Shown here piece after piece: positions 46,213 to 55,518 of a DNA stretch of 64,000 bases. The translations under genes were made by a program, and so were the position numbers. Source of the DNA: Comamonadaceae bacterium (GTDB lineage Bacteria > Pseudomonadota > Gammaproteobacteria > Burkholderiales > Burkholderiaceae_C); the NCBI GenBank assembly GCA_027488985.1, contig JAIYAR010000009.1, positions 248,001 through 312,000 of the forward strand, in the 5' to 3' direction. Positions within the stretch are counted from its first letter, which is position 1. Every line of letters starts with the position of its first letter. A model generated the notes under the pieces. The model saw nothing but the letters and a program-made list of their open reading frames with translations, did no database searches and was not told the origin of the DNA.

Positions 46213-47457
46213 TCAAACGCGCTTGAACACCAGCGTGCCGTTGGTTCCACCGAAGCCGAAATTGTTTTTCACGGCCACATCGATCTTCATGTCGCGCGCC
46301 GAATTGGCGCAATAGTCCAAGTCGCACTCGGGGTCCTGGTTGAAGATGTTGATGGTCGGCGGGCTCTTCTGGTGGTGCAAGGCCAGCACAGTAAACACCG
46401 ACTCCAAACCGCCAGCCCCGCCCAAGAGATGCCCGGTCATGGACTTGGTGGAGTTGACAACCACGCGTTTGGCGTGATCACCCAAGGCTGCCTTGATCGC
46501 ATTGGTTTCATTCACATCCCCCAAGGGCGTGGACGTGCCATGCGCGTTCAGGTAATCCACCTGATCCGCATTGACACCGGCATTGCGCATGGCGCTCAAC
46601 ATGGCACGGCGTGGACCGTCCATATTGGGAGCAGTCATGTGGCCTGCGTCTGCGCTCATGCCGAAACCAGCAAGTTCGGCGTAGATTTTGGCGCCACGCG
46701 CTTTGGCGTGTTCATACTCTTCCAAAACCATTACGCCTCCGCCCTCGCCCAACACAAAACCATCCCGATCTTTGTCCCAGGGACGGGAGGCTGTAGCGGG
46801 ATCATCGTTACGGGTGCTCAGTGCGCGCATGGCAGCAAAGCCGCCGATTCCCAGCGGAGAAACCGTAGCTTCAGAGCCACCAGCAATCATGACGTCGGCG
46901 TCTCCATACTCGATCATGCGGCCGGCTTCACCGATGCAGTGCAGTCCGGTAGTGCATGCCGTCACGATCGCGATATTCGGGCCTTTGAAACCATAGCGCA
47001 TCGACACATGGCCTGCGGTCATGTTGATGATGGACGCCGGCACAAAGAAGGGCGAAATCCGGCGTGGACCACGGTTGGTGTACTCGGTGTGGGTATTTTC
47101 AATCATCGGCAAGCCGCCGATGCCCGAACCGATAACGCATCCGATACGGGTGGACTCTTCCTCACCCAGCTCGTCATTCGTCTTCAGGCCTGAGTCTTTC
47201 ACAGCTTGCACGGCAGCGGCGATGCCGTAGTGGATAAAGGTGTCCATCGTCCGTGCTTCCTTGGAGTTGATGTACGACTCCAAATCAAAATTACGGACCT
47301 CACCTGCGATTTTGCAAGCGAATGCGGATGCGTCGAACTTGGAAATCACGTCAATACCGGACTTGCCGGCAAGCAGATTCGACCAAGCCTCGGTCACCGT
47401 ATTTCCAACGGGACTGATACAACCTAAACCGGTGACAACAACGCGACGACGGGACAT
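46213..47457 (-). CDS. fabF: 3-oxoacyl-ACP synthase II
   Basis: 414 residues, a condensing enzyme that elongates fatty acids and is needed for temperature-dependent cis-vaccenate synthesis. The catalytic Cys is in [10 protein letters not shown] (C168), with His in [12 protein letters not shown] near 308 and in [11 protein letters not shown] near 345. The start is [16 protein letters not shown]. It follows acpP with a 145-bp structured gap containing a GGACCGG/CCGGTCC stem. Confidence 0.98.
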   Translation of the reverse strand: MSRRRVVVTGLGCISPVGNTVTEAWSNLLAGKSGIDVISKFDASAFACKIAGEVRNFDLESYINSKEARTMDTFIHYGIAAAVQAVKDSGLKTNDELGEEESTRIGCVIGSGIGGLPMIENTHTEYTNRGPRRISPFFVPASIINMTAGHVSMRYGFKGPNIAIVTACTTGLHCIGEAGRMIEYGDADVMIAGGSEATVSPLGIGGFAAMRALSTRNDDPATASRPWDKDRDGFVLGEGGGVMVLEEYEHAKARGAKIYAELAGFGMSADAGHMTAPNMDGPRRAMLSAMRNAGVNADQVDYLNAHGTSTPLGDVNETNAIKAALGDHAKRVVVNSTKSMTGHLLGGAGGLESVFTVLALHHQKSPPTINIFNQDPECDLDYCANSARDMKIDVAVKNNFGFGGTNGTLVFKRV

Positions 47458-47602
47458 AGAAATCTGGATTCAGCAGTTCGTCAAAGAAATACCGCCTTGG
47501 GCGATACGGGAGAATTCAAAAGGACCGGCCGGACACCAACAGGCATTGATCCTGCGGTTCCGGTCCGGGGGTGCGGAGCCTGAGAGGCGCCGCAGAGGCC
47601 TA

Positions 47603-47851
<249 letters not shown>

Positions 47852-47910
47852 CTAAGGGTTGTAAAAGAATCCGAGATTTTACCCGCCCTAGAGACTTGTC
47901 TCTAACCGGG

Positions 47911-47940
47911 CCGCCGTTCGGACACTTCGGCGGTTTTTTT
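47911..47940 (+). terminator. Plus-strand-oriented terminator-like hairpin between acpP and fabG
   Basis: CCGCCG and CGGCGG pair around an 11-nt loop and are followed by seven T on the plus strand, whereas all genes here run on the minus strand. A second stem, TAGAGAC with GTCTCTA, lies at 47889-47904. It may stop antisense transcription or act as a processing structure ahead of acpP. Confidence 0.55.
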
Positions 47941-47941
47941 C

Positions 47942-48688
47942 TTACATGTACATGCCACCGTTGACGTGCATTTCCTGCCCTGTCACATAGCCCGCCTGGG
48001 GAGAGGCCAGATAGCAAACTGCATGTGCAATATCAGCAGGTTTACCCAGATGCCCCAAGGGAATCTGGCCCAGCAAGGCCTTTTGCTGCTCTTCGGGCAG
48101 TCCGGCGGTCATGTCTGTCTCAATGAAGCCAGGGGCCACGCAATTCACCGTGATGTTGCGGGAACCCAATTCGCGCGCCAGTGCGCGAGTCATGCCGGCA
48201 ACGCCCGCCTTGGCAGCAGCGTAATTGGCTTGGCCGGGGTTACCAGACGCACCCACCACCGAGGTGATGCTGATGATGCGGCCGTAGCGCTGCTTCATCA
48301 TGGTCCGCAGCACGGAACGGCTCATACGGAATACGCCTTTGAGGTTGGTGTCCACGACGGCATCCCAATCGTCATCTTTCATGCGCATGGCCAAAGTGTC
48401 GCGGGTGATGCCGGCGTTGTTGACCAAAATATGCAAACCACCTTGCTCTTTAGCAATGGCATCCACCAAGGCATCACCGGCAGCGCCATCCGTCACATCC
48501 AAGGTGCGGCCATCACAACCAGGGAAAGCGGCCAGCGCTTCGCGGATCTTGGCTGCACCTGCATCTGAGGTGGCGGTGCCAATGACTTTGACACCCTTGC
48601 GTGCCAACTCCAGTGCAATCGATGCCCCGATGCCGCGGGACGCGCCGGTGACCAGGGCCACCTGGCCTTCAAACTTCATTTCGCTCAT
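47942..48688 (-). CDS. fabG: 3-oxoacyl-ACP reductase
   Basis: 248 residues, short-chain dehydrogenase that reduces 3-oxoacyl-ACP with NADPH. Seen: the cofactor loop VTGASRGIGASIA at 13-25, NNAGITRD near 90-97, and the catalytic S143, Y156 and K160 (SITSVVGASGNPGQANYAAAKAG). The start at 48688 overlaps the fabD stop as ATGA; a second Met three codons on is possible. Confidence 0.98.
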   Translation of the reverse strand: MSEMKFEGQVALVTGASRGIGASIALELARKGVKVIGTATSDAGAAKIREALAAFPGCDGRTLDVTDGAAGDALVDAIAKEQGGLHILVNNAGITRDTLAMRMKDDDWDAVVDTNLKGVFRMSRSVLRTMMKQRYGRIISITSVVGASGNPGQANYAAAKAGVAGMTRALARELGSRNITVNCVAPGFIETDMTAGLPEEQQKALLGQIPLGHLGKPADIAHAVCYLASPQAGYVTGQEMHVNGGMYM

Positions 48689-49635
48689 GCCAACAAACCT
48701 TTCACTTCATCCAAGGAGGCCGGGTCAAACAGGGCTGCCCCAGTCATCTCGGCGTCAATCCGCTTGACCATACCGGCCAGCACCTTGCCGGGCCCACACT
48801 CAACCAAAGTGGTCAAACCGCGAGCTTTGATGGCCTGCACACATTCCACCCAGCGCACCGGACCGAAGGCCTGGCGGTACAGCGCATCGCGGATTCGGTC
48901 TGCATCCATCTCAACCGCTACGTCGATGTTGTTGATCAGGGCAATTTGCGGGGTTGAAATTTCGATGTCTTCGAGGCGGGCCTTGAGCTTCTCGGCAGCG
49001 GGCTTCATCAGGCTCGAGTGGAAAGGCGCAGACACCGGTAACAGCAGCGCTCGTTTGGCGCCCGCGGCTTTCAGGATCTCGCAGGCTTTGTCCACCGCCG
49101 CTTTACTGCCAGCAATCACGGTCTGGGCAGAATCGTTGAAGTTCACCGCCTCTACAACCTCAACACCGGAAGTGCCGAAGGCCGCCGTCGCTTCTACGCA
49201 GCCAGCTATCACTTTAGTAGCATTCATGCCAAGAATCGCCGCCATGGCACCTACCCCCACGGGCACCGCCTCTTGCATGGCTTGGGCACGCAGGCGAACC
49301 AAGGGCGCCGCTTGAGCCAGTGTCAACGCACCGGCAGCCACCAATGCAGAGTATTCGCCCAGCGAATGTCCCGCGACGACCTGCGGTGCAACGCCGGTTT
49401 CTGCCATCCACACGCGGTATGCAGCCACGGCGGCCACCAACATCACCGGCTGCGTGTTGGTCGTTAGAGCCAGCGCCTCTTTGGGGCCTTCGTGGATTAG
49501 TTTGGCGACATCTTCGCCTAAGGCATCAGACGCTTCCTTCAGGGTTTCAGACACGACGGCATGGTCATCCCAAGCATCCAGCATGCCTACAGATTGAGAC
49601 CCCTGTCCGGGAAAAACAAAAGCAAAAGGTTTCAT
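48685..49635 (-). CDS. fabD: Malonyl-CoA:ACP transacylase
   Basis: 316 residues. It loads malonyl groups on ACP. FVFPGQGSQSVGML near 7-20, the nucleophile in VVAGHSLGEYSAL (S91), and the active His in PVSAPFHSSLM near 200. A stretch near residues 137-150 (MNATKVIAGCVEATAA) coincides with a degenerate copy of the dispersed repeat. It is coupled to fabG by ATGA. Confidence 0.98.
   Translation of the reverse strand: MKPFAFVFPGQGSQSVGMLDAWDDHAVVSETLKEASDALGEDVAKLIHEGPKEALALTTNTQPVMLVAAVAAYRVWMAETGVAPQVVAGHSLGEYSALVAAGALTLAQAAPLVRLRAQAMQEAVPVGVGAMAAILGMNATKVIAGCVEATAAFGTSGVEVVEAVNFNDSAQTVIAGSKAAVDKACEILKAAGAKRALLLPVSAPFHSSLMKPAAEKLKARLEDIEISTPQIALINNIDVAVEMDADRIRDALYRQAFGPVRWVECVQAIKARGLTTLVECGPGKVLAGMVKRIDAEMTGAALFDPASLDEVKGLLA
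49184..49223 (+). repeat. Degenerate dispersed repeat, copy K, inside fabD
   Basis: GCCGTCGCTTCT, CGCAGCCAGCTA, then TTTAGTAGCA retains the spacing and right half of the repeat. Read on the minus strand it is codons for ATKVIAGCVEATA in FabD. Confidence 0.5.
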
Positions 49636-49660
49636 TTCAATTCACCATCAAATCAGGCAC

Positions 49661-49705
49661 TAGCGCCCGTGGATATTGCGCAAGCAGCTACAAAGTCAGG
49701 AGCAC
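49661..49705 (+). repeat. Dispersed 44-bp repeat, copy E, at the 3' end of fabH
   Basis: TAGCGCCCGTGG, TTGCGCAAGCAGCTA, then TCAGGAGCA. It fills most of the fabH-fabD gap and contains the fabH TAG stop and last codons. Confidence 0.88.
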
Positions 49706-50665
49706 AGCACCCCAGGTAAAGCCACCGCCAACGCCTTCAAGCATTAGGTTTTGGCCGGGCTGAACCCGACCCGCCCGCACCGCAGAGTCCAAGGCCAAAG
49801 GAATGGAGGCTGCAGATGTGTTGCCATGCTGGTCCACGGTGACAACCACCTTGTCCATAGGCAACTTCAGCTTTTTGGCGGTGCTTGTCATGATGCGGAT
49901 GTTGGCCTGATGGGGAATCAGCCAATCAATATCCGCCTCAGTTTTGCCGGCCTTGGCCAGCGTGGTCCGCGCTGCGTCTTCGAGCACGCCTACCGCCAGC
50001 TTGAAAACTGCCTGACCGTCCATCTTCAAAAGAGGGTCACCCAAAATGTGGCCATTCGACACGTGACCGGGCACACACAAGATGCCGACATGTTTGCCGT
50101 CGGCATGCAGGTCGCTGGCCAGAATGCCGGGGGTATCAGAGGCTTCCAGCACGACTGCGCCCGCGCCATCGCCGAACAGCACGCAGGTGGTGCGGTCGGT
50201 GAAATCCAGCAAGCGGGAGAAAACTTCAGCTCCGACCACCAGAGCCTTGTTGGCAGAGCCGGTCCGGATCAAGGCATCAGCCACCGTCAATGCATAAACA
50301 AAGCCACTGCACACCGCCTGCACATCAAAGGCGGCGCCGCCATTGGCCCCCAGCTTGTTCTGAAGAATGCAGGCGGTCGAGGGGAAAACCATGTCCGGTG
50401 TGGACGTGGCAACAATGATCAGATCAATATCGGAGGCTTGCAGGCCCGCAGCTTGCAGGGCGCTTTTGCAGGCCTCCAGGCCCAGATCACTGCTGTAGAC
50501 GCCGTCAGCCACGAAGTGACGGGCACGGATACCGGTTCGCTCAACAATCCACTCGTCCGATGTTTCGACCCCTTGAGCCGCCAACTCAGCGGCCAGATCG
50601 GCGTTGGTCAGCCGACGGGGAGGCACATAGCTGCCGGTGCCTGTGATGCGGGAATAACGTGTCAT
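49688..50665 (-). CDS. fabH: 3-oxoacyl-ACP synthase III
   Basis: 325 residues. It starts fatty acid synthesis by condensing acetyl-CoA with malonyl-ACP. Catalytic Cys in [14 protein letters not shown] (C119), His in [12 protein letters not shown] near 250, Asn in [11 protein letters not shown] near 280; [13 protein letters not shown] near the end is typical. The final residues LLTL and the stop come from repeat copy E. It follows plsX by 27 nt. Confidence 0.98.
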   Translation of the reverse strand: MTRYSRITGTGSYVPPRRLTNADLAAELAAQGVETSDEWIVERTGIRARHFVADGVYSSDLGLEACKSALQAAGLQASDIDLIIVATSTPDMVFPSTACILQNKLGANGGAAFDVQAVCSGFVYALTVADALIRTGSANKALVVGAEVFSRLLDFTDRTTCVLFGDGAGAVVLEASDTPGILASDLHADGKHVGILCVPGHVSNGHILGDPLLKMDGQAVFKLAVGVLEDAARTTLAKAGKTEADIDWLIPHQANIRIMTSTAKKLKLPMDKVVVTVDQHGNTSAASIPLALDSAVRAGRVQPGQNLMLEGVGGGFTWGAVLLTL

Positions 50666-50692
50666 GGGTGATGTGTGGGCACCCCGTTCAGC

Positions 50693-51718
50693 TTATGCGC
50701 TTGCGTCTGCCACCGTCAATAAAGCGGCAGCGTGGGCAATGCGGACCTGAACGCGGTCCAGCAAGTTGTTTCGGGCTGCATCATACGCGCGGTTCAAGGC
50801 ATTGCCGAAGGACACTGCGTCTGCCGACCCATGGCTCTTGAACACCAGACCACGTAAGCCCAACAACGCTGCACCGTTGTAGCGACGGTGGTCAAAACGA
50901 CTTTTGAAAGCATTTAGGACCGAATAAGCCGCTATAGCAGCAAGTTTGGTCAAGATGTTGCGCGAAAACTCTGCCTTCAAAAAGGTGCCGAACATGGAAG
51001 CCAGACCTTCGCTGGTTTTGAGCGCCACATTCCCCACAAAGCCGTCACACACCACGATGGCAGCCGTGCCCTTGAAAATATCGTTGCCCTCTACATTACC
51101 GACAAAGTTTAAATCGCCAGTTTTAGCAGCAGATCGCAGCAGTTCACCTGCCTTTTTGATGACTTCGTTGCCTTTGATGACTTCTTCGCCAATATTGAGC
51201 AAACCCACCGACGGGGACTCATCGCCACTCAACACCGACACCAAGGCCGAACCCATGACCGCAAACTGAAGCAAGTGCTCCGCACTGCAATCCACGTTGG
51301 CGCCCAAGTCAAGCACCGTAGTGGCTCCACCCTTTGCGTTTGGAATCTGGCCCGCAATCGCCGGACGCTCTATGCCGTCAATGGTCTTCAGGATATAGCG
51401 GGAGATCGCCATCAGCGCACCGGTGTTGCCTGCAGATACAGCCGCTTGCGCAGCGCCTTCTTTGACCTGTTGCACCGCCACCCGCATGGATGAGTCTTTT
51501 TTCTTGCGCAAGGCGACTTCCAAAGGGTCATCCATAGTGACCACTTCGCTTGCCAGTACCACCGTAGCGCGGGGATGCGAGAAACCCTTTAGTGCCTCCG
51601 GAAGCCCCACAAGCACCAGAGCGGCATCAGGATGCCGATCCAAAAACTCGGTGCACGCAGGCAAGGTCACTTGAGGGCCATGGTCACCCCCCATGCAGTC
51701 AACGGCAATCGTAATCAT
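50693..51718 (-). CDS. plsX: Phosphate acyltransferase PlsX
   Basis: 341 residues. It makes acyl-phosphate from acyl-ACP for phospholipid synthesis. Seen: [38 protein letters not shown] near 82-105, [10 protein letters not shown] near 135-145 and [16 protein letters not shown] near 220-236. The rpmF-plsX-fabH-fabD-fabG-acpP-fabF order is the standard fatty-acid cluster. Confidence 0.98.
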   Translation of the reverse strand: MITIAVDCMGGDHGPQVTLPACTEFLDRHPDAALVLVGLPEALKGFSHPRATVVLASEVVTMDDPLEVALRKKKDSSMRVAVQQVKEGAAQAAVSAGNTGALMAISRYILKTIDGIERPAIAGQIPNAKGGATTVLDLGANVDCSAEHLLQFAVMGSALVSVLSGDESPSVGLLNIGEEVIKGNEVIKKAGELLRSAAKTGDLNFVGNVEGNDIFKGTAAIVVCDGFVGNVALKTSEGLASMFGTFLKAEFSRNILTKLAAIAAYSVLNAFKSRFDHRRYNGAALLGLRGLVFKSHGSADAVSFGNALNRAYDAARNNLLDRVQVRIAHAAALLTVADASA

Positions 51719-51772
51719 GCGCTATTCAATCCAACGACAAGGTAGCGGGAGATTATCCGGCCCCAAAATGAC

Positions 51773-51810
51773 AAAAGCCCGTCGCTACAGAAACTGTAGC
51801 TTCGGGCTTT
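51773..51810 (-). terminator. Terminator-like stem between rpmF and plsX
   Basis: On the minus strand AAAGCCCG-AA-GCTACAG pairs with CTGTAGC-GA-CGGGCTTT around a 3-nt loop and ends in TTTTG. It would partly stop yceD-rpmF transcripts before plsX. Confidence 0.75.
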
Positions 51811-51826
51811 GCGGGATTCAGAAGAA

Positions 51827-52009
51827 TCAGGCTTCAGACTTGGTCTTGAGCACCTTGCGACCACGGTAGAAACCGGTGGGGCTGATGTGGTGACGCAGGT
51901 GGGTTTCACCAGTAGTGGGCTCCACAGCGATGCCGGGCACGTTCAGTGCGTTGTGCGAACGGTGCATGCCGCGCTTGGAAGGAGATTTTTTGTTTTGTTG
52001 AACGGCCAT
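51827..52009 (-). CDS. rpmF: Ribosomal protein bL32
   Basis: 60 residues, large-subunit protein. [19 protein letters not shown] at the start and [17 protein letters not shown] near 38-54 match the family; it is the cysteine-free form. AGGAGCCGATC precedes the ATG. It follows yceD as in most proteobacteria. Confidence 0.98.
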   Translation of the reverse strand: MAVQQNKKSPSKRGMHRSHNALNVPGIAVEPTTGETHLRHHISPTGFYRGRKVLKTKSEA

Positions 52010-52128
52010 GATCGGCTCCTGGGCAAAGGTGCTGCGCAGGTGGCAACACGGTTAGGGTTAGTAAAACGCGGCGGGTCCCGCACACGAAGCCTGTGATTAT
52101 AGCCCAAAGTCAGGGCACTCGCCAAGGC

Positions 52129-52665
52129 CTACTTTTTCAGCTGCTGCAGAACAGCAAACGGGTTAGGTTTATCGGCAGGCGCGTCGACAAAATCCGCATC
52201 GACTGCAGCCAGCTTGACGGCTGTAGGGCACTCTTCGTGCTTGGGTACCGCCGGGATGGACATCAGCAACTCATCTTCTACTAATTCCAACAGATTGAAC
52301 TCGCGGCTCATGACCAGCACATCTTCTTCCGACTCCTCATCCTCCACTTCCGCCAGGGCTTCATTGGCCACAAAACGGAAAGAGCGTTCAAAATCAATAT
52401 CGACTGCAACGGGCCCGAGGCAGCGCTGGCAGGTCATGGTCAGCGTGGTGGTTCCCGAAAGGTGTACCCAAGGCTCATCCTGGCCGGCGGCGTCTTCGCG
52501 CATTTCTCCTTGAGCGGCGAGCGCCACCATCACGCCTTCGATCGGCCCCAAAGACTCCTCGCGCAAACGCTCGAATTCCGCGAGCGGGAGATTGGTTTCC
52601 AAGTCACCGGCGGCCTGGGCGAATGCTTTGATGGAGAGGCTGCGGGGTGAGTATTCATGTTTCAT
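52129..52665 (-). CDS. yceD: YceD/DUF177 family protein
   Basis: 178 residues. YceD proteins act in 23S rRNA metabolism and are always found next to rpmF. Seen: LTMTCQRCLGPVAVDIDFERSFRFV with the conserved CxRC pair near 80, an acidic EVEDEESEEDVLV stretch, and NLLELVEDELLMSIPAVPKHE near 125-145. It is divergent from maf with only 25 bp between starts, so the two promoters must overlap. Confidence 0.94.
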   Translation of the reverse strand: MKHEYSPRSLSIKAFAQAAGDLETNLPLAEFERLREESLGPIEGVMVALAAQGEMREDAAGQDEPWVHLSGTTTLTMTCQRCLGPVAVDIDFERSFRFVANEALAEVEDEESEEDVLVMSREFNLLELVEDELLMSIPAVPKHEECPTAVKLAAVDADFVDAPADKPNPFAVLQQLKK

Positions 52666-52690
52666 GCGCGCAGTGTAAGAGAATCACCCC

Positions 52691-53296
52691 ATGCAAAGCA
52701 CCCCGGAAAGAAAACTCGTTTTAGGCTCTACCTCCGTCTACCGACGTGAACTGCTGGAGCGGCTACGCCTGCCATTCAGCGTGGCCGCACCCCATGTGGA
52801 TGAGACCCCCCAACCCGGTGAAACACCGGTGGCGCTGGCCCGGCGCCTGGCCCTCGCCAAGGCCCATGCCGTGGCTAAAGTGCACCCGGATTGCATCGTG
52901 ATTGGCTCCGACCAGGTCGCAGACCTCCACGGCCAGCCCCTCGGCAAACCCGGCACCCATGAACGTGCAATCGCCCAGCTGCAAGCCATGCGCGGGCAAA
53001 CCGTGATCTTTCAGACAGCGGTCGCCGTGGTGTGCCAAGCCAGTGGCTTTGTGCAGGAAGATCTGGCGGCAGTGAAGGTGCAATTCCGCGACCTTTCCGA
53101 CGCTGAGATTGAGCATTACCTGCACGCCGAAAAGCCCTACGACTGCGCGGGCAGCGCCAAAAGCGAGGGCTTGGGCATCAGCCTGTTGAACGCCATTGAC
53201 AACGACGACCCTACCGCGCTGGTGGGGCTACCCCTGATCCGCACCTGCCGCATGCTGCGTGCCGCAGGTCTGAACTTGCTGAGCACCCGCGCATGA
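52691..53296 (+). CDS. Maf-like nucleotide pyrophosphatase, YceF type
   Basis: 201 residues. Maf proteins hydrolyse non-canonical or modified NTPs; the YceF branch, normally beside yceD-rpmF, acts on 7-methyl-GTP. Seen: LVLGSTSVYRRELLERL at 9-25, GSDQVADLHGQPLGKPG near 72-88, YDCAGSAKSEGLGI near 149-162 and ALVGLPLI near 177. The stop overlaps the start of the next gene as ATGA. Confidence 0.94.
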   Translation: MQSTPERKLVLGSTSVYRRELLERLRLPFSVAAPHVDETPQPGETPVALARRLALAKAHAVAKVHPDCIVIGSDQVADLHGQPLGKPGTHERAIAQLQAMRGQTVIFQTAVAVVCQASGFVQEDLAAVKVQFRDLSDAEIEHYLHAEKPYDCAGSAKSEGLGISLLNAIDNDDPTALVGLPLIRTCRMLRAAGLNLLSTRA

Positions 53297-54048
53297 CGGG
53301 CACGCTGTACCTGGTGCCCGCGCCGCTGGATTTCGGCTGCGCCACCCAAAGCCCCCTCTCCGACAGCATGCCCCAGCACACACTGAGCCAAGCTGCAAAA
53401 CTGCGCCACTGGATTTGCGAAAACGCCAAGAGCACACGGGCCTATTTGAAGCGGGTGGGCGAATCTCACCCTTTATGTGCTCCGATTCAAGAAATGCAGC
53501 TGCAAGAGTTGCCGCGCGAAGTCCACAAGAAAGGCGATCACCAAGGCGGCTTTGATGCCAAACCTTTGCTGGCCGCGGCCCTGCAAGGACACGACGTGGG
53601 GCTGGTCAGCGAAGCCGGCATGCCGGCCATCGCTGACCCCGGCTCCTCCGTGGTGCGGGCAGCCCATGAACTAGGTATCCGGGTCGTGCCTCTGGTTGGG
53701 CCTGTATCCCTGCTGCTGGCGCTTGCGGCAAGCGGCTTGAACGGGCAGAACTTTGCGTTTGTAGGTTATGTGCCTTCAGACCCAGGCGAGCGGGTCAAGC
53801 GCATCAAGGAGCTGGAGTCCCTGGCCCTCAAAACTGGGCAGACACAGCTGTTTATAGAAACGCCCTACCGCAATACTGCCTTGCTCCAGAGCCTTCTACA
53901 AACCCTGCAGACCAACACCCGGCTGGCCACGTCCAGCGGCCTCACGCTGGAAAGCGCCACCACCCACAGCCAGAACGTGAAGCACTGGAAACACAGCGGG
54001 TGGGCCTTGGACAACGCCACTCCAACGGTTTTTGCCCTGGGCCGCTAG
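53293..54048 (+). CDS. SAM-dependent methyltransferase of the tetrapyrrole methylase (RsmI-like) family
   Basis: 251 residues. The fold is that of RsmI: LYLVPAPLDFG at the start, GHDVGLVSEAGMPAIADPGSSVVRAAHELGIRVVPLVGPVSLLLALAASGL near 98-150 (SAM site) and FIETPYRN near 195. It differs from true RsmI: the N-terminal GTL-x-V-x-TPIGN motif is replaced by APLDFGC and the C-terminal domain is short. So it is probably a paralogue with an unknown RNA or other substrate. It is coupled to maf. Confidence 0.85.
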   Translation: MTGTLYLVPAPLDFGCATQSPLSDSMPQHTLSQAAKLRHWICENAKSTRAYLKRVGESHPLCAPIQEMQLQELPREVHKKGDHQGGFDAKPLLAAALQGHDVGLVSEAGMPAIADPGSSVVRAAHELGIRVVPLVGPVSLLLALAASGLNGQNFAFVGYVPSDPGERVKRIKELESLALKTGQTQLFIETPYRNTALLQSLLQTLQTNTRLATSSGLTLESATTHSQNVKHWKHSGWALDNATPTVFALGR

Positions 54049-54069
54049 ATTCACCAACGAGGCCAGCGT

Positions 54070-55107
54070 TCAGTGGAATGCAGGCAGACTACGCACGGCT
54101 CTGACGGCACCTTCGCCGATAGAGGCGCCAAAACGCTTGACCAATCGTTCTGCCACGTTTTCCTTGCGGGTGTAGTCCACGATTTCTTCGGCTTTGACCA
54201 CCTCGCGGGCGACAAAATCAATATTGCCCAACTTATCCGCAAGTCCTAGATCAATGGCTTGCTGGCCAGTCCAGAACAAGCCACTGAACATGTCGGGAGT
54301 CTCTTTGAGGCGTTTGCCACGCCCTTCTTTCACTACCCCGATGAACTGCTGGTGGATCTGGTCCAACATGGCCTGCGCAAACGCACGCTGCTTCTCCGTT
54401 TGCGGGCTGAATGGGTCCAAAAAGCCCTTGTTTTCACCGGCCGTCATCAAGCGGCGCTCCACACCGAGCTTGTCCATGAGGCCGGTAAACCCGAAACCAT
54501 CCATCAGCACACCGATGCTGCCCACGACACTGGCCTTGTCCACAAAAATTTCGTCTGCCGCCACCGCGATGTAATACGCAGCCGAGGCACAGGTTTCTTC
54601 CACCACGGCATACACCGGCTTCTGGTGCAAGGCTTTCAGCCGCCGGATTTCGTCGTTAATGATGCCCGCCTGCACCGGGCTGCCGCCAGGGGAGTTGATC
54701 AACAAAACCACGGCTTTGGAGCCCTGGTCTTCAAAAGCGGCACGTACAGAGGCAACCACCACTTCTGCACTGGCCTCCCCACCGGAGGCAATCTCGCCCT
54801 GGATACTCACCACAGCGGTATGGGGTGTGGTGATGTCAGTGGGCGTGCCGCTTTGCTGCATGCCCAACCAGACCACCACACACAGAAACGCCAGCCACGC
54901 CAACCGTATGCCATTGCGCCAGCGCCGGGCAGCGCGTTGTTCGACCAAGGCAGCGGTAGCCAGCTTTTCGAGCGTGGCCCGTTCCCAACCGTCTGCTCCC
55001 GGAGCTGCATTTGCTACATTTTCAGGAGCTGCTCGCGCAGATTCTACGGGCGTCAAAGGCACTTTTGGCTCTTCTTGCTGGCCGGAGGGAAAGTTGGAGT
55101 CGGTCAT
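54070..55107 (-). CDS. S49 family signal peptide peptidase, SppA-like
   Basis: 345 residues, inner membrane. A soluble N-terminal leader of about 60 residues, one transmembrane helix near 70-86 (LAWLAFLCVVVWLGM), then a periplasmic ClpP-fold domain. LINSPGGSPVQAGII near 136-150 and the nucleophile Ser in ETCASAAYYIAVAADEIF near 173 are seen; the Lys in TAGENKGFLDPFSP near 228 is the likely base. It is shorter than E. coli SppA, matching the single-domain form. Leader residues TPVESARAAPENVAN are encoded by a dispersed repeat. Confidence 0.93.
   Translation of the reverse strand: MTDSNFPSGQQEEPKVPLTPVESARAAPENVANAAPGADGWERATLEKLATAALVEQRAARRWRNGIRLAWLAFLCVVVWLGMQQSGTPTDITTPHTAVVSIQGEIASGGEASAEVVVASVRAAFEDQGSKAVVLLINSPGGSPVQAGIINDEIRRLKALHQKPVYAVVEETCASAAYYIAVAADEIFVDKASVVGSIGVLMDGFGFTGLMDKLGVERRLMTAGENKGFLDPFSPQTEKQRAFAQAMLDQIHQQFIGVVKEGRGKRLKETPDMFSGLFWTGQQAIDLGLADKLGNIDFVAREVVKAEEIVDYTRKENVAERLVKRFGASIGEGAVRAVRSLPAFH
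55011..55055 (-). repeat. Dispersed 44-bp repeat, copy J, inside the S49 peptidase gene
   Basis: On the minus strand it reads TGACGCCCGTAG, TCTGCGCGAGCAGCTCC, then TGTAGCAA. It is translated in frame as TPVESARAAPENVAN in the cytoplasmic leader. Confidence 0.88.
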
Positions 55108-55491
55108 TTAAAGGGATACCGGTTGGAGATGGGGAGAAGTATGCCAGTGGACCACGCCGTCCACCTCGGTCACAGCAATCGAAACCAGCTTGCCCCTGCA
55201 CGGCCCAGTACGACACTGGCCAGTCTGAGGGGAGTACATCGCACCGTGGGTGGCGCAAATCAGCCAATGCCCGGTCAAATCAAAAAACCGGTTGGGTTGG
55301 TAGTCCATCTCCATGGGCACATGCGAGCACCGGTTCAGGTACGCATAGACCTTGCCCGCATAGCGAATGGCAAAGGCGTAGCAAGTCTGTCCGCAATAGA
55401 TCACGTCAAAAGGCACCGCCAGCCCGCTGTCCACCAGATCGGCAGAGTTGCACAAGGCGATTCCGGGGGTATCGGGAACAGCGTCTTGCAT
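55108..55491 (-). CDS. Rieske 2Fe-2S domain protein
   Basis: 127 residues, a small soluble ferredoxin of Rieske type. The cluster ligands are RCSHVP (C and H near 54-56) and CATHGAMY (C and H near 79-82). It has no oxygenase domain and no membrane helix, so it is an electron carrier of unknown partner. It directly abuts the S49 peptidase gene and follows the HAD phosphatase gene by 27 nt. Confidence 0.9.
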   Translation of the reverse strand: MQDAVPDTPGIALCNSADLVDSGLAVPFDVIYCGQTCYAFAIRYAGKVYAYLNRCSHVPMEMDYQPNRFFDLTGHWLICATHGAMYSPQTGQCRTGPCRGKLVSIAVTEVDGVVHWHTSPHLQPVSL

Positions 55492-55518
55492 GAAGGCTCC
55501 TTGTCTGGAAGAGAGATA

